Source: Incurvaria masculella
Lineage: Eukaryota; Arthropoda; Insecta; Lepidoptera; Incurvariidae
Assembly: GCA_946894095.1 (NCBI GenBank)
Contig: OX335651.1
Span: forward strand, 9,508,501 to 9,572,500
Direction: 5' to 3'
Length of the DNA stretch: 64,000 nucleotides
The notes beneath the pieces were generated by a model. It was not told where the DNA came from. It worked only from the letters and a program-made list of their open reading frames with translations, and did no database searches. Positions 32,578-43,707 of this stretch are shown here, piece by piece (the first letter of the stretch is position 1; the number at the start of each line of letters is the position of its first letter). A program made the position numbers and the translations under genes.

Positions 32578-32586
32578 GGGAATCCC
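32578..32586. promoter_or_regulatory. Candidate NF-kB/Rel site in the PGRP promoter
   Basis: GGGAATCCC, inside the palindrome CGCGGGAATCCCGCG, lies about 180 bp upstream of the more distal PGRP start codon. Rel sites of the form GGGRN..YYCC drive insect immune genes. A single match of this length is weak evidence on its own. Confidence 0.4.
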
Positions 32587-32629
32587 GCGAGCGCCGCCAT
32601 TGCTGGGACGAATATAAATGCTAATTCAA

Positions 32630-34214
32630 ATATAAATTCGATATGCGATTCGAGTTTAATATGCCTACGAGCTTGCGCTTATTTGGCTGATATCCTCGCT
32701 TCCGGATTATGGGCCATTTTATCTTAATAGTCTACGTTACTGAGTTTCTACATAGGTGTGTGATGTAAATGTAACACTCTATTATATGGTAGGTAAATAG
32801 TACATATTTATCCTTCGTGGGGCGTTGGGTAGAGTCGTCGAGTTGGCTCGAATCTCTCGAGGGAACTACCCAACACCTATAACGACTCTCCCGTCGAGAG
32901 TCTTTATAGAGGATGCGGCTGAATTATCACCATGTTGCCAAAAGGTAACCTTTCACGACACATGTTATCAAATGACTGATTAAATTTTACAGAGAGATTT
33001 ATTTTTCTTAATTTCGATTTTGCCTGCATCATGCAGCTTCGCAGAAGGCGTATTTTTTACCTGAAACCTACTGTCATGATGTCAACGCACCGTATTCCCG
33101 TAGGAATTAGGGTCTTGCCAGGATCACGGGTAGTACATACCTGTATTTATTTTGAAATATATCTATCAAAGAAAAAATAATCATTGTTATTTATTAGTCT
33201 TATCGGCTGCAGGCATCGACATACAATTATATCGATGGCTGTAGGCTTTGGTTAAAATATAGTTTCCAAGCTTTGAAAACATTGCTTCCAGGTTTACTAC
33301 GTTACACTTTTGTTAGAACAAATAATTGCACACATGGATGTAAATAAGGATAATGGTTGTTTGTAGGAGATAAATTTGTCCAGTTTTTTTACTCTACATA
33401 TGCGTCACGTATATGCGACGTAAGAAGTGTCTGGAATACCACAAGGCCAAGTGTTCACGCAAACCTAAGAAAAGAAAAATATACTTCAATATAAATAAAT
33501 TGGTAACAAGGTTAGCCTTGTTGTTAAACAGTCTCCAGAAACATATACACACATAGAAACCATCACGTCGTTTCCCCGGAGGGGTTGGCAGAGATTTTAT
33601 TTATTTATTTATTATATTAAACTGATACATTATACTTTACAGCTTTACACCAATTCGTAAAATTAGATGATGGAGCGCTTTGTGGTATATCACGGACTAC
33701 CCCTTCCACAGGCATGCATCTCTTCAAACATATTCTTCGATAAAAAGTGCTACGAATTTTGCATATCTTTGTTAATAACCTTTATTATTTATAAAGATTA
33801 TTTTAATTCTTGAAGGTTTTCCGTCGAGAAAATCGCTTTGACAACCGCTATAAAAGCGTGAAAATGTACTAAAGAGAGTTTTTTCTCCGAGAAAATTTCG
33901 ATAAGTTCTTTAAGGTCATTCAGTAATGCCAGTTCCAAGTCACCTCTGTTAATTTGATTTCTCATTATTTCATCATTCATTTGTTCTACACCTCTGAGCC
34001 TGTACATTTTGTCAGATATCTTACCAATAAGATAATTATTAAGGCGGCAAAAATGGGCGGCTTTTGTCTTGGTATTTGTGTGTAAGTTTAATCTAAATAG
34101 GATTATTGGTTTCTGCACACACTAGAATGGTCACATCAATAGCCATATTTTTGCAATAATTGCGGTGTGATCCTAAAAAAGGTAATTTAGGCATAATACA
34201 CTAAGAAATACCCC
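32630..34214. other. No gene recognised
   Basis: Near 32,825-32,905 short complementary words occur (GTTGGGTAG/CTACCCAAC, GACTCTCCCGTCGAGAGTC). 33,815-33,860 repeats the 10.95-kb scrap. A 106-codon minus frame at 33,798-34,118 has no recognised domain. Confidence 0.35.
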
Positions 34215-34330
34215 TGATTTATCCACCTACCTGAAATCCGATAGCAACTGTCGGTTACATTGCACTTTTTCATGGCACATGGTGTAACCGAAAGTTCACT
34301 TTGAAATTTTTGTGACTGGAGGTGATGGAT
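34215..34330. mobile_element. Palindromic MITE, GGTGTAACCG family
   Basis: CTACCTGAAATCCGATAGCA, CTGTCGGTTACATTGCA, GGTGTAACCGAAAGTTCACT and TTTTTGTGACTGGAGGTGAT are in family order. Confidence 0.65.
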
Positions 34331-34687
34331 AGTACGAAAATATTTCGTACTATTTCATTATAAATTATTCGCTTTCTTATTGATAACCGCCGCCGCTGCT
34401 CCCGCGAAAACCGCATGCCTCTCTGGCAACAGCTTACACCTGGCAACCCTGAAACAAGGTGATTGGTAGTCTGACCACATTCCCGCCTGACGCCGAGTTC
34501 AAGGAACACAAGGCCGCGGGATAATGTCAGGGCTTGCTCTTGCACCCGAGCACCTGCCTATGCCGCCTTCCCTTGGACAGTCGTGATCGAAACTTATTTA
34601 TTGTTATCAGGTACAACAAATTATATTTTGTAGAAGAGCGATTAATAGTACCGACATTTTACTTTGGTGTGTGGGTTCCCATAAATA
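34331..34687. other. GC-rich patch, no gene recognised
   Basis: 34,385-34,575 is markedly GC-richer than its flanks (CCGCCGCCGCTGCTCCCGCG), with no convincing frame. Possibly a TE fragment. Confidence 0.35.
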
Positions 34688-34850
34688 CATACAATTGTTC
34701 CCAATGCATTTAATATGATCCAAGTAAAACTGTACGTTAATGTACTTACCTAAGTACTAGGCAGTAGGATAATCCTGCTTGCATTGATACCATGCAGCGC
34801 ATTAAACGTACGATGGTCGAAGTAGCAATGAATGACTGTCCATCACTGGT
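34688..34850 (+). mobile_element. SINE body fragment
   Basis: Diverged AATATGATCCAAGTAAAACT, TACTAGGCAGTAGGATAATC and ACGATGGTCGAAGTAGCAAT in SINE order. Confidence 0.55.
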
Positions 34851-35540
34851 TCAATTAATATCATTTCGAATTCCGTCACGAACCACTAGAACATCAGCCC
34901 TATTCCATCTCTCCAGCACACGTAACAATTCCGGCGTTCGGGAACCGATACGAAGAATGTGTGAACTGTACAACGATAATGTTTCACAGGTCTGTGACAT
35001 CTCGTTTGATAAGATATTTTGTTTCAAGAAAAATGTTAAAATGAGAATGTGTTGAAGTGTTTTTTTTTCTTTTCTTAATTTTATTAATGTAATACAATGC
35101 CTACAAAGGCACATAACTAAGTATATATAAATATATGTTTTTTATAGATATGCTTACTTATACGATTTTGGTCTTTACATATATTTTGTTATTGAGATAT
35201 ATATATAGTTTTAAGATGTTATGTATTTGTGCTGCAATTCACTGTACTTAATGTTTATGTTTATGTGAGAATTGTTTTTGGAAATAGTCTTACCTCTTTT
35301 TCCGTACAATTTTACTCTTCTGTGTTAAATTGTCTATTTCTGTTTATTCTCCAAATAAAAAAAAAAAAGAAAGTTGTCTGTGTTTTCCATCAAACTCAAT
35401 TAACCATATATGTACATAATAAACGTACATATATAAGTATACACAGGGTGTTGCAACGGAGCGTAATCCTCATATTTTTCCAAGACTGAAAAGTTTTTTT
35501 TTCTAAAGTGTCTAGTTACTGAGATATAAAATTAGTCCAA
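34851..35540. other. No gene recognised
   Basis: AT-rich with (TA)n runs near 35,190-35,210. Confidence 0.4.
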
Positions 35541-35700
35541 GGGATGTGACATGTATGTATGTATAATCGACCGTGAAGGGTCCAGCCTTGCAGTATATTA
35601 CGTAAAGTAGTTCTTTTTACTGGGATCTTTCTTCAATTAATGTGTCCTTGCTTCACGGTCGATTATACATACATACGTATCGACGAATAAGCGACGTACC
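35541..35700. mobile_element. Inverted-repeat element (ATAATCGACCGTGAAG arms)
   Basis: TATGTATAATCGACCGTGAA on the left and TTCACGGTCGATTATACATA on the right are complementary. The inside contains GTAAAGTAGTTCTTTTTACT. Related pieces lie at 42.3, 58.1 and 58.5 kb. Confidence 0.65.
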
Positions 35701-35764
35701 TGCTTAGTACGAAAACGTTTATTTACTATAAAATTAGTGTTTTCGTCTAGTGTAACTTCGCCCG

Positions 35765-35875
35765 ATGTTGTAACTGTGCGTAAGGAAGGTCTTGGCATGG
35801 AACCTGGATCCCACGTGGCGTGTCAGGCTATAGCCTGACAGTAGGTGTGATATTAGCCATCCATGAAGAATTAAA
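35765..35875 (+). mobile_element. SINE 3' fragment
   Basis: AAGGAAGGTCTTGGCATGGA to GTAGGTGTGATATTAGCCAT. A further tail scrap, ACATTAGGTGTGATATTAGC, lies at about 36,075-36,105. Confidence 0.6.
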
Positions 35876-36605
35876 TACCACGTTCCCACCGTCTTACGGA
35901 ACATTAGATTATTTTTAAACTAAATTAATGGATTTCTTTGTATGGGAAGTCTAACCTTTTATTTAAGGGATATTCAGAAAAAAAATATTAAACTTTTTTT
36001 TAACTTCAATCCGAATAAACATTTCCCAAATGTTATGTAGTGGCCGTGTCAACACTCTGTATATAGTATATCGTGACATTAGGTGTGATATTAGCCAACC
36101 ATTTCCCGAAGACTAAATAAAGCCCCTACACGGTATTTACCTCAAGTCATACGTACCCTGACAAAACCGATATATTTTAATTTTGTAAATATAGTCGAAA
36201 TAAAACTCAAATAAAAATAGGTACCTAATTACTATTGATAACCAATAGTTATAGCGCAACACTTTGCCAAAGAATATGTAATAAGTACTGGCTCTGCCTA
36301 AGCCGTTTGGTGGAATTTTATTGCAATAAAGGACATCACTGGTTTTAGTAGTGTAAGTAAGTATAATAGTTTGTGGCATTTCAACCATGACTGTACTTAG
36401 GCAACGCACACGGTCGTACGATTCCGTGAAATTATTGGCACAAACAACCTTTCAAGATCAAGAACGTTCGAGAAACCTGCCACGACAATAAATAGTAAAG
36501 ATAACTTAGGTAGAAACGGTTGATAATATGGAAGTAATTGTGAGCGGAGAACTCTACCCATGTAGAGTACGAAATATCAAAAGAATAAGCATTGTTTTAT
36601 GCAAT
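35876..36605. other. No gene recognised
   Basis: AT-rich. A 90-codon minus frame at 36,137-36,409 has no features. Confidence 0.4.
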
Positions 36606-36611
36606 TTGTTT

Positions 36612-36945
36612 TTATGATATTAGCCCATTACACCACATTCCCGAAGTATTTAGGTGCCATGCCAGGATCTTCACACAAGCACGGACAACGCGGACAATTT
36701 TAATTGCCACTTCAACCATAGTTTTATTTAATTCCTTGGTACAAACCCGGGCGGGCTTAACCCTACCGGGGGGAAGGAGGTCCTACAGTTTTAGAGGGGT
36801 TCCGAACCATGCTACAGCTCACATTAGTAACGAAATGCAATTATCCAACTCAGAAAGAGAAATAAAGTGGCGCATGCCGGGGCGAGGACTTGGACCCATA
36901 ACCGCGTGAAAGGCAACACCTCTAGCCCCTACACCACGAACTGTA
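36612..36945 (-). mobile_element. SINE, nearly complete
   Basis: Reverse orientation: TGATATTAGCCCATTACACC, TAGGTGCCATGCCAGGATCT, GGTACAAACCCGGGCGGGCT, ATCCAACTCAGAAAGAGAAA and a tRNA-like head complement near CTACACCACGAACTG. Confidence 0.8.
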
Positions 36946-38230
36946 GCTGTATTGTCATGTTACAATTTCTTTCGGAAGTATTTTCCACTGCGTAATTCTT
37001 AAATTATGCGGCATCAATGAAGCCGTGAAAATGTCAAAGTCCTTAAGCGTTTCCAGTAATAGGGATAGCGATTTTATTTCCACTCGCTCGTTTACAATGC
37101 TCTTTGCTCAAAGCGAGGAGATTCAATTATGTACCTTAGCGTCAGGGCTGGCTGGCGTGACATTTATTCCTCTCCTAGGGAAAGATAATTCAATCAGCAT
37201 TAGTTTCATTGTGCCCCAGCTAAGCTGGCTTCCAAACACTAATCGTAACGGGACTCGGCGGACAAGACGAACTAAACCTGTTTAGGGAAGGGTAAATAAA
37301 CGAACTACAAGCCACTACAAGATTCATAGTATTACATCTCTAAGCATTCGCACAGGAGCTGTACACCTGTTTTGTATTAAGACTCTCTTGAAGATTGCTT
37401 TGAGATTTGAAAATTTGGAGAAATAATTTCTTTTTTCATCGGCGAAGGCACACCTTTGCACGTCGACTGCCATGCGAATCAAACTCATCTTCTAGGCCGT
37501 TGTCAGATTTTTATCCGTTTTTTTAAACACTTGAGAAATTCGAATGTTTTTATTTTTATGTAAACATCTGTATATACATTAAAAAAGAATATGTTTTAGA
37601 ATCCAAAATAAACAAAAATAGTGAAACATTTAGAGCATGTAAACAGTTATCGCCCTTAGTATGGGGAATTAATAGGGTAATGACCGTCTTAACAGATCCG
37701 AAGTTAGTCAATGATCCCAAATGCTTGAATTTTTAACCGAATAAAAAAGAGGCAGTTTTCAATTCGACCCCGTAAACAATTCGGTATGTGTTCGGGTATA
37801 TGATTTTTTTTTTGGATTTTATCGCTTTGACTGATTCGAATGATATTGTTTTTATTTAATTTAAAATTACTTATGGATCCCATCTGAAAATAGTAAGGAT
37901 CGGATCACAGTTTTGTTTATTTATATTAATGAATTACTCATATTTAAAGAATAATTAACCAATTTTAACCCCGCAGCGAGCAATACCGGCCGGTTCCGCA
38001 GCCCCTCTGAAAGTTCGAAGGACCATGGCGTGGCGTACGCCATATGTCGCGTTAAGTATACTAGCATAAATATAATTTTGAAATTCAAATTTCAACAACT
38101 CAAAACTCTGCATTCTTCTTTAGGTGCACAGTAATCGTTGCAAGATTCGTTATAGTTAGGGTATAGGGTAAATCCATTCAGTTTGCATAATTGTGCAAGA
38201 TTTGACCCTTTGAAATAACGCGCACTGTTG
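36946..38230. other. No gene; one dispersed-repeat copy
   Basis: 37,500-37,655 is a reverse-orientation relative of the 8.3-kb and 62.3-kb repeat (TTTTAGAATCCAAAATAAAC, ATGTAAACAGTTATCGCCC). A CCGGCCGGTTCCGCAGCC patch near 37,990 is unexplained. Confidence 0.4.
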
Positions 38231-38268
38231 CGCCAACATCTCTGTCGATATCGACAGAGATGTTGACG
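38231..38268. repeat. Perfect 32-bp palindrome (38 bp with one mismatch)
   Basis: Centred at 38,249/38,250 on TCGATATCGA. CAACATCTCTGTCGAT is followed directly by its exact complement, with no loop. Confidence 0.85.
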
Positions 38269-38756
38269 CAAAATCCTCTGTCGTTTTTGACGGAACGAAA
38301 TCCAGGGGTGCTAGATTTATTTGTTAGATCGTTCTCAGTACATAGTCAACTCATAAAGAAAATTAGTTACGTTCAATAAATTAAAATTGGTTTTATTACT
38401 ATCCTAAGCCAAACATATTTTATGATAATATTGAACCGATTTCCAAGTAACATACAATTATTTGGACGATAACTAAGGGTATATATTTTGAATAATGGTA
38501 TTAAGGTTCGTTTAATATTGCTGGCCCTGAGGCTTGTTAAATTTAATTAAGTATGGATTTTTATATATCCTCCAGCTAGGGTGTGTAAATTTACATACGC
38601 GTTCTAGTTTACGCAATTGTCGAAGATTATCAACGACTATTTAAGACGATTCATAATGAAACAAACACTCAATGGGAATGAATTGCATTTTCGTAAGGCC
38701 TCGAATGCAGCAGCTATTGAATATATTTTAGAAACTGTATATAATGTCTAATGACA
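38269..38756. other. No gene recognised
   Basis: AT-rich. Confidence 0.4.
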
Positions 38757-38950
38757 CCTACTGTCATGATAATCGCCCAACATAACGCATTCCCGAAGGA
38801 ATTAGGTAAGTACCATCAGGAACATTCCTTTATTTGAGCACGGCTACATTGAGCTGGAAGGAAAGCACAGACCATTTTCATTGTCGCTTCGACCATCTTT
38901 CATACAATGCGATGGGCTTAAAAAGCGGGCGGGCTTAACCATAACAATTT
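38757..38950 (-). mobile_element. SINE 3' half
   Basis: CTACTGTCATGATAATCGCC, CATTCCCGAAGGAATTAGGT, TGTCGCTTCGACCATCTTTC, then AAAAAGCGGGCGGGCTTAAC. Confidence 0.7.
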
Positions 38951-39881
38951 GTACTTTTATTTAATTTTAAAGGTTCTCTCCAGATGAACTTTCGTGATTG
39001 TTTAGCAATTAAAACCTATATCATAGTAAAACCAGAATAGTACGTAATATTTATAGAGCGTTACCGAACACGGCATGTCTTGTATACATATTGAGTAGGT
39101 ACACGCCACGCCATACACCGCTAAAGAATCCTACGTCAGTCGTATGTAGATGTATCATTGTGTGCATGTGCATAGGACACCCATTTATACAACGGTATTC
39201 GTTAAAGTGATATGAAGTGAACCTACTATTTCTGCTTTATTATTCCTTTAGAGGCCACTTATTTTAGCTCGACGGAGGCTCAGTGACAAGAAGATGGACG
39301 AGATCAGTCAGAGTGAACGGTGAACTTCGAAATTGGTGATTCATCCACTCTTAATGAAATTTTCCGTAGACTCCAGTTTAAGCATTAGGCGTTATTAGAG
39401 TTCTATAAAGAGCTACATATACGAACTATAAAGTAAAAATGAGAGAATACCAAATAGATTAAAGCCTATACCTATCTTACGAATCACTCGCAATTGTAAT
39501 TTCGAATGCATTTGCACATTCGTTGCAATCGTTGAATATTTTTTAAAATTTTATTTAGGTACTTTTTATGGGAATCTAAATATAAATCGGAATTTATCGA
39601 TAATACAAGAGACGTTAAATTGTATATATCACGATGAACTACCCACACTGAAGTTCTATGTTGTAAAATGGTTTGAGGGAAACTTCATGAGGTCTAGAAT
39701 TGCGGTTTTAAGCTTTGCAGATGATTAGGCCATGGTGCCCCATATCTGGTCAATGTTATTGGTAAGGTTCTTATAGATCTATCTTCTTTTTCTTCAGGCG
39801 AAAAATAAGAACCATTACTATAACAATAACCAGATAAATAATTCGAGACTCAACCAAAAAAAATGTTTTTTTTTATATGAC
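38951..39881. other. No gene recognised
   Basis: AT-rich, no repeat match noted. Confidence 0.4.
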
Positions 39882-40170
39882 TGGACATTCACATAAAATT
39901 AGCTCTACACACCACATGGGAACTAGGTGCCATGCCAGGACCTTCCTTATATTGCACGGCTACATTGAACTGGATGGAAAACACGGACAATTTTCATTGC
40001 CGCTTCGACCATCGTTCATCCAATGCGATGGTACCAACCCGGGCGGGATTAACCCTACCACCTATTAAGTAAGGAAGGGGACCTACAGTTTAACGTGAAA
40101 TCCGAACCACGGCCCGCCTCGGAGAGCGATCGCCGAAGTGTCGCGCCACTGGGCCACTGAGGCTGACAAA
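39882..40170 (-). mobile_element. SINE, head and body with small deletions
   Basis: CATGCCAGGACCTTCC, TTGCCGCTTCGACCATCGTT, TACCAACCCGGGCGGGATTA and the head complement TGTCGCGCCACTGGGCCACT (A-box side) are present. Confidence 0.8.
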
Positions 40171-41278
40171 ATATACTATAACTGAAAACCAGCAGCTTGT
40201 GAAGTTTATGACTAGCAAGGCGAGTCATTGCCATTGCGGGCATTGTCAATTGCCACCAGTTGTCACGGAAAACGGTTGTGGCTTTTGCAGATGAATTGGG
40301 GAATATATTTTTTCGTTTCATTTACAGTGTAGGAACATCATTTTAATTTTTTAAAAGAGTTAATTTTTTCATGAAAACTTATGGCTTCGCCGGACAGAAT
40401 TTTTTCTTCTCCTTGAATGTCTTAAATACGTTTTTGACTCATACCTAATTGTCTACAAATTATCATATGCACGAACTGAATCAGTCATCTCGTCAAATTA
40501 TAATGACAACAAATTTAATAGGTAACCCTATTCACTTCACCACAGCAGTTTATAAGTGGTTTTACTGATTACCTCTGAACTAGTTGTCGAGTTTAGTATC
40601 GGCTGCGGCTTTTCAGAAGACTAAAAGCGCTCGAAAATGTCCCTCATCACTGACAATGCTAGAGCCATCGTCTCTACGTCCTTGCAGGGGAATATTATGT
40701 AAAAATAATCTTAACTATGCGACTAGGTCTAGAACTGCTCAGAGTTTGGGGAGAGGAGAGGGACTTGGCCCCCTGCCACCCCTCTATTCGTGGTGGCTGA
40801 GCTAGACGGGAAAGGAAATCATGTTTGTAGCCATCTGGATGAAAAGTGATAACCCTCAGTTCCACGCTAAGATTGCCAGAAATCTCCGCCTCTGTCTTGT
40901 TCGATCCAGTCCTTGTCAAAAACTCAGCAAGATTGATCTATTAACAGTCGGGCTGAACTTCGATCTTAGTTTCGTTTACCTCTTTTAACGAGGGAGCCAG
41001 AGTTTAGTTGTACTTTACAGGCAATGCCAATAAGTCCTATCTCAATGTCCAACTCTTTGACGTCTGTCACTTTTACTTAAATTAATTATTTAATGCAAAG
41101 ATTTAGATCTCTGATTTAATGGGTATTTTCATCGCAAAATAAGGTAGATTAGTGGGGTTGGAACAACATAGCCTCAGTAAGTAAGTTTGTCTAGATTGAT
41201 CACGAAGGATGGAATGGATGAAATTGATATAGTTCCGTTTTACATTTTGAGACAATCATAAATCAATTCGTTTTAGTC
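40171..41278. other. No gene recognised
   Basis: Short frames near 40.6-40.9 kb show no domain. Confidence 0.4.
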
Positions 41279-41281
41279 TAA

Positions 41282-42010
41282 TGGCGCGTACACATTGCTG
41301 TAATGCAACATGTAATGTATCACGTAATGTAATGTTAACCAGTGTGGACGAGCACGAAGCGAGCATTGACTACGAGCCACTACGAGCCTCGAACGAGCAT
41401 CTGTTTCCGCCAGTGGCCGCGAGCACGCGAAGCGACATGAAGTGCGACGATCAACTTCTTTTTTCTCTCATTTTCTCCCTGCGGTCTTAGATGAAAACGG
41501 AATCTTCTTTTTCATCTAAGCCTGCGGTATGAAGCCAGAAGACTCACCATTTCGTTTATACATTTTTCTTCCGTCATGTTCATCAAGTTTTTAATTTCCG
41601 ATCATGCATCTAGTTTAATTTTTTTTTTATAGAATTTTTCATTTTTGGATTCCATAAAATGTCTCTACATCTATACGCCACAATTAAACTGATCGACTTT
41701 TCCTCACTCCACGTGTTTTCCTCACTCCTCGATTCGTGCTCGTGCTCGCGAAAACAAAACCGTCCACGGCGCTGGCCCTAGCACACTGCGAGCCCCTTTG
41801 TGTTCGTCAAAAAACCGACAAACGGCGGCTCGGTCCGAACATGCCTTGTAATGCTCGTGTCGTGCTCGATGTACGCTCGGTTCGCGCTCGAAAGACGTCC
41901 ACACTGTGCGAATTCGATTACATTACGTGTTACATTACAGCAATGTGTACGGCAAATTCTTTCATTGCATGCCACATTACGCGTTATATTACAGCAATGT
42001 GTACGCGCCA
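41282..42010. mobile_element. Inverted-repeat transposon with TAA flanks (PIF/Harbinger-like, non-autonomous)
   Basis: Left end TGGCGCGTACACATTGCTGT and right end ACAGCAATGTGTACGCGCCA are exact complements. TAA borders both sides, fitting a 3-bp TWA target. Subterminal words repeat (CATTACGTGTTACATTACAG), as does a GTGTGGACG/CGTCCACAC pair. Frames inside show no transposase. Confidence 0.7.
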
Positions 42011-43608
42011 TAAGAGGGCTGCCTATGACGCTAGATCGCATACAGTTTTATCTTAATTTCTCAGAAAACATTCAAGTAATCATGTTAAAATCCGTTTTAT
42101 GAAACTTCACTTATATCCGCACAATCTCCGCACATTTCTTTCCCGCGAAAATAGGTCGATTGTTTCACATTTTGCGTTATTTCTAAGTGTAAATGGTAGT
42201 TTCGGTAGCTGCCCAAAATAAATAAAAATGGTTATTGAGCAGGTGGCGAAATTCGTAGATGCACTGCTCGCGAAAGGTTTCTTTGATGGTTCAAGTCAAG
42301 TCCAGTCTTGCATCCTGCGATAAATTAGTTTGACCTTACAGCTTTCTTACTTTAATCAATGCGTCCTTGCTTCACGGTTGATTCTACATACATATCATAT
42401 GCGTTAATAATCTACTTGGTATTTAGTTAGGATAAGAAGTTTCTCGTTTTGCTGTTCCGCCAGAGAGATTATATTGAATGAGGTGACAAAAGTAAATACA
42501 TTGAACAAGTGAGTACCGAACAAACAAGCGGGCTTTTCGATCAGTTATTTTCTTGTAATTAATAATTTTGTAAGGCTTTTATGAGACAAATTTTCTCTGA
42601 CCCTTATTCAATTGAAAACTCAACTTATTAAAAATGTATTTATATATATAATATTTATACTAAGTACATATACAACCCAGCACGCCTCGTCCCTCCCTAG
42701 AGGATAAGCAGAAATGATAGAATGCTATTTGGTACAAACTACTGCAATATACTTCATTCGCCTCTTGCACAGACATCCATTTATTCATGCATGCTCTACG
42801 ATTGCGAGTGCTACGGATCTGACCTGTACAAAATGAGTTTGCACTAATAAGAAGTAAAAATTTCGTTTCGTCAAAGTGCGTGTGATGATGGTAATGTTTT
42901 ATCGACAGAATCTTCTCGTTCACCACTCCTCGACACCACGCATATCAAAACCACTTTCAGTCCCTTTTATATTTTCCTTTAAAACAATTGTAAATCTCAG
43001 CTGAGAATCAGCGAATCAGAAACTCATTATTTTCTATGAATTCCATTAATTTTATCAAAACAATCTCGGAACATACAGGCGGTTCTATTTTCTAGCACTC
43101 AATAACTAAACATAAACAATGTAATTGGTTGCGTCTGTTATGATAAAAAAAAAACAATTTGCCGTGCGTACGATGTGAACTCGTGCGTAGATTTGATGAT
43201 GTTATTGTTTCATCAAAGTCTATGCAATATATAAAAGAACGTTAATTTTTTTTTAAGGTTTATGAAAAGATCAAAATCAATAATGGGTATTCCAGGTCAG
43301 CTTCTTTTGTTAAAATAAACTATTTCTTCCTTTGGGTTGTTTAAGGATGTATGATCTAAATGTTAACCAGGAATTCTTGGGCATGTTTTGAAAAAAAAAA
43401 CTTGGTTAATTTTGGTTGAACGGAAACGATTTTTCACAAAAATAATTAACACAATTTCTAAACATCAAACTCATCCTTGCACAGATGCCCTGACAACGTC
43501 GCATGAATGAATTTAATTCATTCATCTTTTGACGGTTCACACTTCCGTGGTGTTTCCGCGCGAAAACTTTTTAAATTTATCATTAATTCAAGTTTATTCA
43601 TTTTAAAC
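42011..43608. other. No gene; one repeat remnant
   Basis: 42,250-42,400 holds CGCGAAAGGTTTCTTTGATG and GCTTCACGGTTGATTCTACA, related to 14.05 kb and to the 35.5-kb family. The rest is AT-rich and unannotated. Confidence 0.4.
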
Positions 43609-43660
43609 TCAAAATTACTTGATATTTAGTTTGACGGCTTACCGCGCGTGTGAGGAGCAG

Positions 43661-43707
43661 GACGTGCTGCTCGACGTTTCGGAGCCTCACATGGGCTCCA
43701 TCTTCAG
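43661..43707 (-). other. Hammerhead-ribozyme-like core, left Penelope copy
   Basis: Identical in core to the motif at 47,105-47,151: CTGAAGA, a GGAGCC/GGCTCC stem, GAAA, a short CGT/ACG stem, GTC. It overlaps the stop codon of the ORF. No convincing stem I. Confidence 0.4.

Noticed and set aside
34270..34545. 91-codon minus ORF in a GC-rich patch
   Set aside because: No recognisable domain; overlaps a palindromic MITE at one end and is probably transposon debris.
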